A model generated the notes under the pieces. That model was given only the letters and a program-made list of their open reading frames with translations, was not told the DNA's origin and made no database searches. DNA of 64,000 bases from Candidatus Saccharimonadales bacterium (GTDB lineage Bacteria > Patescibacteriota > Saccharimonadia > Saccharimonadales > Saccharimonadaceae). The translations under genes were made by a program, and so were the position numbers. Location of the stretch: assembly GCA_039928925.1 (NCBI GenBank), contig JBDSSF010000004.1, positions 110,195 to 174,194 of the forward strand, given 5' to 3'. This document shows, piece by piece, positions 61,513 through 64,000 of the stretch (positions within the stretch are counted from its first letter, which is position 1; every line of letters begins with the position of its first letter).

Positions 61513-62461
61513 ATACGAAATTGTAAAAAAGGAGATACACCAGCTTGATGCAATTTTTATTGCTGCACCTCGCTTTATGTCGGTGGCTCGATTTAGTCAG
61601 TTGGTGAAGCGATATTTACCAAAAGGCAATATTATTCTTGGAATATCTCTAGAAAGATATGTGGTTGGATTTGAAAATCAACCACAATTTGAAATGCTCA
61701 GACGGTCTGATATACAGACCATAGTAGACAAAGTCGCATACTCAAACTCAACACATAAAATTTTTATATTGCATTATGCTCAGAGCGAACTAAGTGATAT
61801 TTTAGAGCACTCACATGTAAAGAGAGTACTGCTTATAAATGGCTCTTGGAAGTACGCATTTCATAATTCAGATGCATATAAGATCCTTAAAGACCAAGAT
61901 ATTAACTTTAAATTTATTTCACCTTTCAGCGATGAACAAGAAGCACGTGCATATGAGAATGAACATACACCTATCATAGCACTGCCCGATCCAGGCCTGC
62001 AGCTTACAGAATCTGAAATGGTTGCCTGCGCTGATTCAGTGGCAACTCAGTCTTTTGATAATAGCTTTCAAACTGGGGTTTCGCTCGGTCGACGAAAAAA
62101 CGATAAGTATGAATTTGTAACAACTGCGTTTAATAAAGTCATACCTTATCAAACGTATGCCCTTCATCATGGTAATAGTCGTGAAAAAAATCTTTCTCAG
62201 CCACACGATTTAAATCATTACGATACAATCCACGCTGAGATGCAGCTTCTAACTATTGCACTTGCAGATCAGATTGATATTAGTGAAACGACTCTCTTCC
62301 TCAATCTTCTTCCCTGCCCAAATTGTGCACGTACGCTTAGTGAAACATCCATAACTGAATTTGTATATCGCCATGACCACTCTGATGGCTATGCTGTATA
62401 TTTGCTGCGTGAAAGTGGTAAGGTTGTTCGACGTATCGTAGATAATGGGCATACGCTATAA
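61502..62461 (+). CDS. fusion: unknown N-domain plus dCMP/cytidine-deaminase-like domain
   Basis: 319 aa. The last 130 residues form a zinc-dependent deaminase domain: HAEMQLLTIALAD (HxE) and LLPCPNCARTLSET (PCxxC). The first 150 residues have a Rossmann-like pattern (AIFIAAPRFMSVARFSQLV, RVLLINGSWKYAF) and are not a known deaminase appendage that I recognise. Overlaps the HIT gene by 11 nt, and thyA by 1. The likely role is to make dUMP for ThyA. Confidence 0.78.
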   Translation: MKNKYEIVKKEIHQLDAIFIAAPRFMSVARFSQLVKRYLPKGNIILGISLERYVVGFENQPQFEMLRRSDIQTIVDKVAYSNSTHKIFILHYAQSELSDILEHSHVKRVLLINGSWKYAFHNSDAYKILKDQDINFKFISPFSDEQEARAYENEHTPIIALPDPGLQLTESEMVACADSVATQSFDNSFQTGVSLGRRKNDKYEFVTTAFNKVIPYQTYALHHGNSREKNLSQPHDLNHYDTIHAEMQLLTIALADQIDISETTLFLNLLPCPNCARTLSETSITEFVYRHDHSDGYAVYLLRESGKVVRRIVDNGHTL

Positions 62462-63279
62462 TGAGTAGTATGGCACATCCCGAGTATCAATACCTTGAAC
62501 TGCTTGCGAAGATTCTTAAAGATGGTAAATCTAAACCATCACGCGGGATACATCCGCTAAAAACTATTTTTGGCTATCAGCTTCATTTTGATATGCGGCA
62601 TGGTTTCCCATTATTGACAACAAAAAAAATGCCGTTTAAAATCCTTACCCATGAATTATTGTGGTTTGTATCGGGTGAATCAAATATCAAATATTTGCAG
62701 GATAATAAAATCCACTATTGGGATGATTTTGCTGATAAGGATTTAAACCTGGGACCAGTGTATGGAGTTCAGTGGCGCCACTGGAAAGATCCTCGGGGTG
62801 GTGAGATTGATCAGCTTGCATGGGCAATCGACCAAATTAAGAATAACCCAGATTCAAAAGCAATTATTGTGAGTGCGTGGAACCCTGCTGATCTCGAAGA
62901 GATGCGTCTGCCACCGTGCCATACAATGTTTCAGTTTGATGTTACTAAAGGTAAACTCCGTATGCATCTTTACCAACGTTCATCTGATGTTTTTCTTGGT
63001 CTACCATTTAATATTGCTCAGTATGCAATGCTGCTACATATGGTTGCACATATAACTGGTTTGGAGGCTCGTGAACTAGTCGTCTCTATCGGAAATGCTC
63101 ACTTATATACAAACCAATTAGATCAGGCTAAAGAAGAAATACCACGGACGCCGTATAAGCTTCCTAAATTAAAAATTATCGGTAATCCCACATCGATTGA
63201 TGATTTTACAATGGATAATTTTGTCCTAGAAGACTACAAATCCCATCCACATATAAAAGCTGATCTTGTTATTTTATAA
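62461..63279 (+). CDS. thyA: thymidylate synthase
   Basis: 272 aa. The catalytic Cys is in LPPCHTMFQFDV, with YQRSSDVFLGLPFNIAQYA and NAHLYTNQ. Together with DHFR and the deaminase fusion this makes a complete dCMP-to-dTMP route. It overlaps the terminal GT4 gene by 11 nt on the opposite strand. Confidence 0.97.
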   Translation: MSSMAHPEYQYLELLAKILKDGKSKPSRGIHPLKTIFGYQLHFDMRHGFPLLTTKKMPFKILTHELLWFVSGESNIKYLQDNKIHYWDDFADKDLNLGPVYGVQWRHWKDPRGGEIDQLAWAIDQIKNNPDSKAIIVSAWNPADLEEMRLPPCHTMFQFDVTKGKLRMHLYQRSSDVFLGLPFNIAQYAMLLHMVAHITGLEARELVVSIGNAHLYTNQLDQAKEEIPRTPYKLPKLKIIGNPTSIDDFTMDNFVLEDYKSHPHIKADLVIL

Positions 63280-64000
63280 CAAGTGATTCATATAGGTGCG
63301 CATGATCACTCGCCATACGATCACTTGTAAACCTCTTCTCGAATGAGATGCGACAATCTTTTCGGTTGAGATTATCAATATCCTGGAGTGTTTCTGATAT
63401 AGCTGCAACGGCATCGCTATCATTAATATATGGTATGACATATCCAGTAGCACCGTTATCTATAATCTCATGTGTTGCTCCACGGTCTAGTCCTATGACT
63501 GGCGTGCCACAAGCAAGCGCTTCAATTGTCACCATGCCAAATGGCTCGTCGAATATAGAAGGTACAAGGAGCGCTCTTGCATTTCCAAGAAATTGTCTTT
63601 TCTCGCTATCTGACTTAATGTGGCCAATATATTCGATTTCATGACCTAGAAATGGCTCGACGTGAGTACTCCAGTATGTATCTTTACTGTGTTCAGCATA
63701 GTGTTTGCCGGCAATTTTTAAAATTAATGGTATATCTGCAGTTTTATTAAAATGTTGCACTGCTTTAATAGCGATATGTACGCCCTTTGGCTCAATGATA
63801 CGCCCTAGATATGCAATGTAATTATTTGACGGGACATCTATGGGCGTAAAAGTATCTTTGTCTAACCCGTGGTATATGTTTGCTACCCAATTCGTGTCGG
63901 TCGGCATGCCGCTACGCTGTGAATTTGAAAGTGATATCCATGAAAGATCTTTATATTTTGGAAACACATTTTTATATTTAACCAAAAAGTTAAATGGATC
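63269..64000 (-). CDS. GT4-family glycosyltransferase, partial
   Basis: The frame is open to the window edge; the N-terminal domain lies outside. The C-terminal GT-B domain is visible: YLGRIIEPKGVHIAIKAV, LVPSIFDEPFGMVTIEALACGTPVIGLDRG (the EPFGxxxxEAxxxGxP donor-binding block) and the terminal helix. Retaining glycosyltransferase using a nucleotide-sugar. Annotated as partial at the 5' end. Confidence 0.9.
   Translation of the reverse strand, partial: DPFNFLVKYKNVFPKYKDLSWISLSNSQRSGMPTDTNWVANIYHGLDKDTFTPIDVPSNNYIAYLGRIIEPKGVHIAIKAVQHFNKTADIPLILKIAGKHYAEHSKDTYWSTHVEPFLGHEIEYIGHIKSDSEKRQFLGNARALLVPSIFDEPFGMVTIEALACGTPVIGLDRGATHEIIDNGATGYVIPYINDSDAVAAISETLQDIDNLNRKDCRISFEKRFTSDRMASDHAHLYESLVIK

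Noticed and set aside
4244..62461. UGA recoded as glycine (SR1/Gracilibacteria-type code)
   Set aside because: Several recognised genes end at full family length on TGA, and no family protein here needs read-through.
1..64000. CRISPR array, rRNA or prophage
   Set aside because: No regularly spaced short repeats, no 16S/23S signatures and no phage structural genes were seen. The only tandem repeat is the dockerin duplication.

Overview
The window reads as chromosome of a small-genome, moderately AT-rich bacterium of the Patescibacteria/CPR, most likely a Saccharibacteria (TM7) member. This is an inference from the mix of features: a monoderm-style envelope (sortase, two LPxTG proteins), a type IV prepilin, UGA used as stop, many lineage-restricted hypothetical genes, enzymes stripped of zinc or Fe-S cysteine modules, and many genes that start 6-10 nt downstream of a -10 box and so look leaderless. 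No rRNA and no CRISPR array were seen.

Layout. 1-960: hairpin-dense block with tiny ORFs. 1-9 kb: UvrD/RecB-type helicase-nuclease, isoprenylcysteine-methyltransferase-like membrane enzyme, MFS exporter with an upstream ORF, TrmA/RlmD-type methyltransferase, prepilin. 9.2 kb: tRNA-Gln(UUG). 9.4-11.4 kb: orphan proteins and a Nudix hydrolase. 11.4-14.6 kb: four overlapping genes (cytidylyltransferase, GT2, choline/aminoglycoside-kinase-like, DUF6270-like) for a phosphoryl-decorated surface glycan. 15-18.7 kb: hydroxyacid dehydrogenase, 14-TM MFS, LPKTG surface protein. 18.77-21.61 kb: a complete IS1595-family transposon with terminal inverted repeats, an 8-bp target duplication and unusual cargo (retropepsin-like protease, DUF5678-like protein, membrane protein, tRNA-like sequence, two structured-RNA candidates). 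21.6-28.5 kb: exopolysaccharide locus with a processive GT2, a sortase, a 61-aa LPNTG peptide, a membrane-anchored cohesin protein, a polysaccharide deacetylase carrying a dockerin, and a GH10 enzyme. 28.5-43 kb: C39-like protease, AlkZ-like glycosylase, two paralogous FAD oxidases, two ABC systems, a catalytically dead P-type-ATPase-like soluble protein, Gre factor, two-component system and HxlR regulator. 43-58 kb: YajQ, lipid phosphatase/kinase, AI-2E-type permease, CysS, DHH phosphoesterase, recR-ybaB-mannosyltransferase-dnaB-dnaX and rplJL with an L10 leader. 58-64 kb: folate/thymidylate operon (DHFR, kinase, nucleotidyltransferase, HIT, dCMP-deaminase fusion, ThyA), then a GT4 gene that runs off the window.

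The strongest candidate for an undescribed system is the 21.6-28.5 kb locus. The dockerin-bearing deacetylase and the cohesin-bearing membrane anchor are adjacent genes, 2 nt apart, next to a PgaC-like synthase, a sortase and an unusual LPNTG peptide. This suggests a minimal cellulosome-like scaffold that holds a polysaccharide-modifying enzyme on the surface of a CPR cell. The IS1595 transposon with structured RNAs and a retropepsin, and the P-type ATPase relic whose aspartate is replaced by Asn, are the next most interesting.
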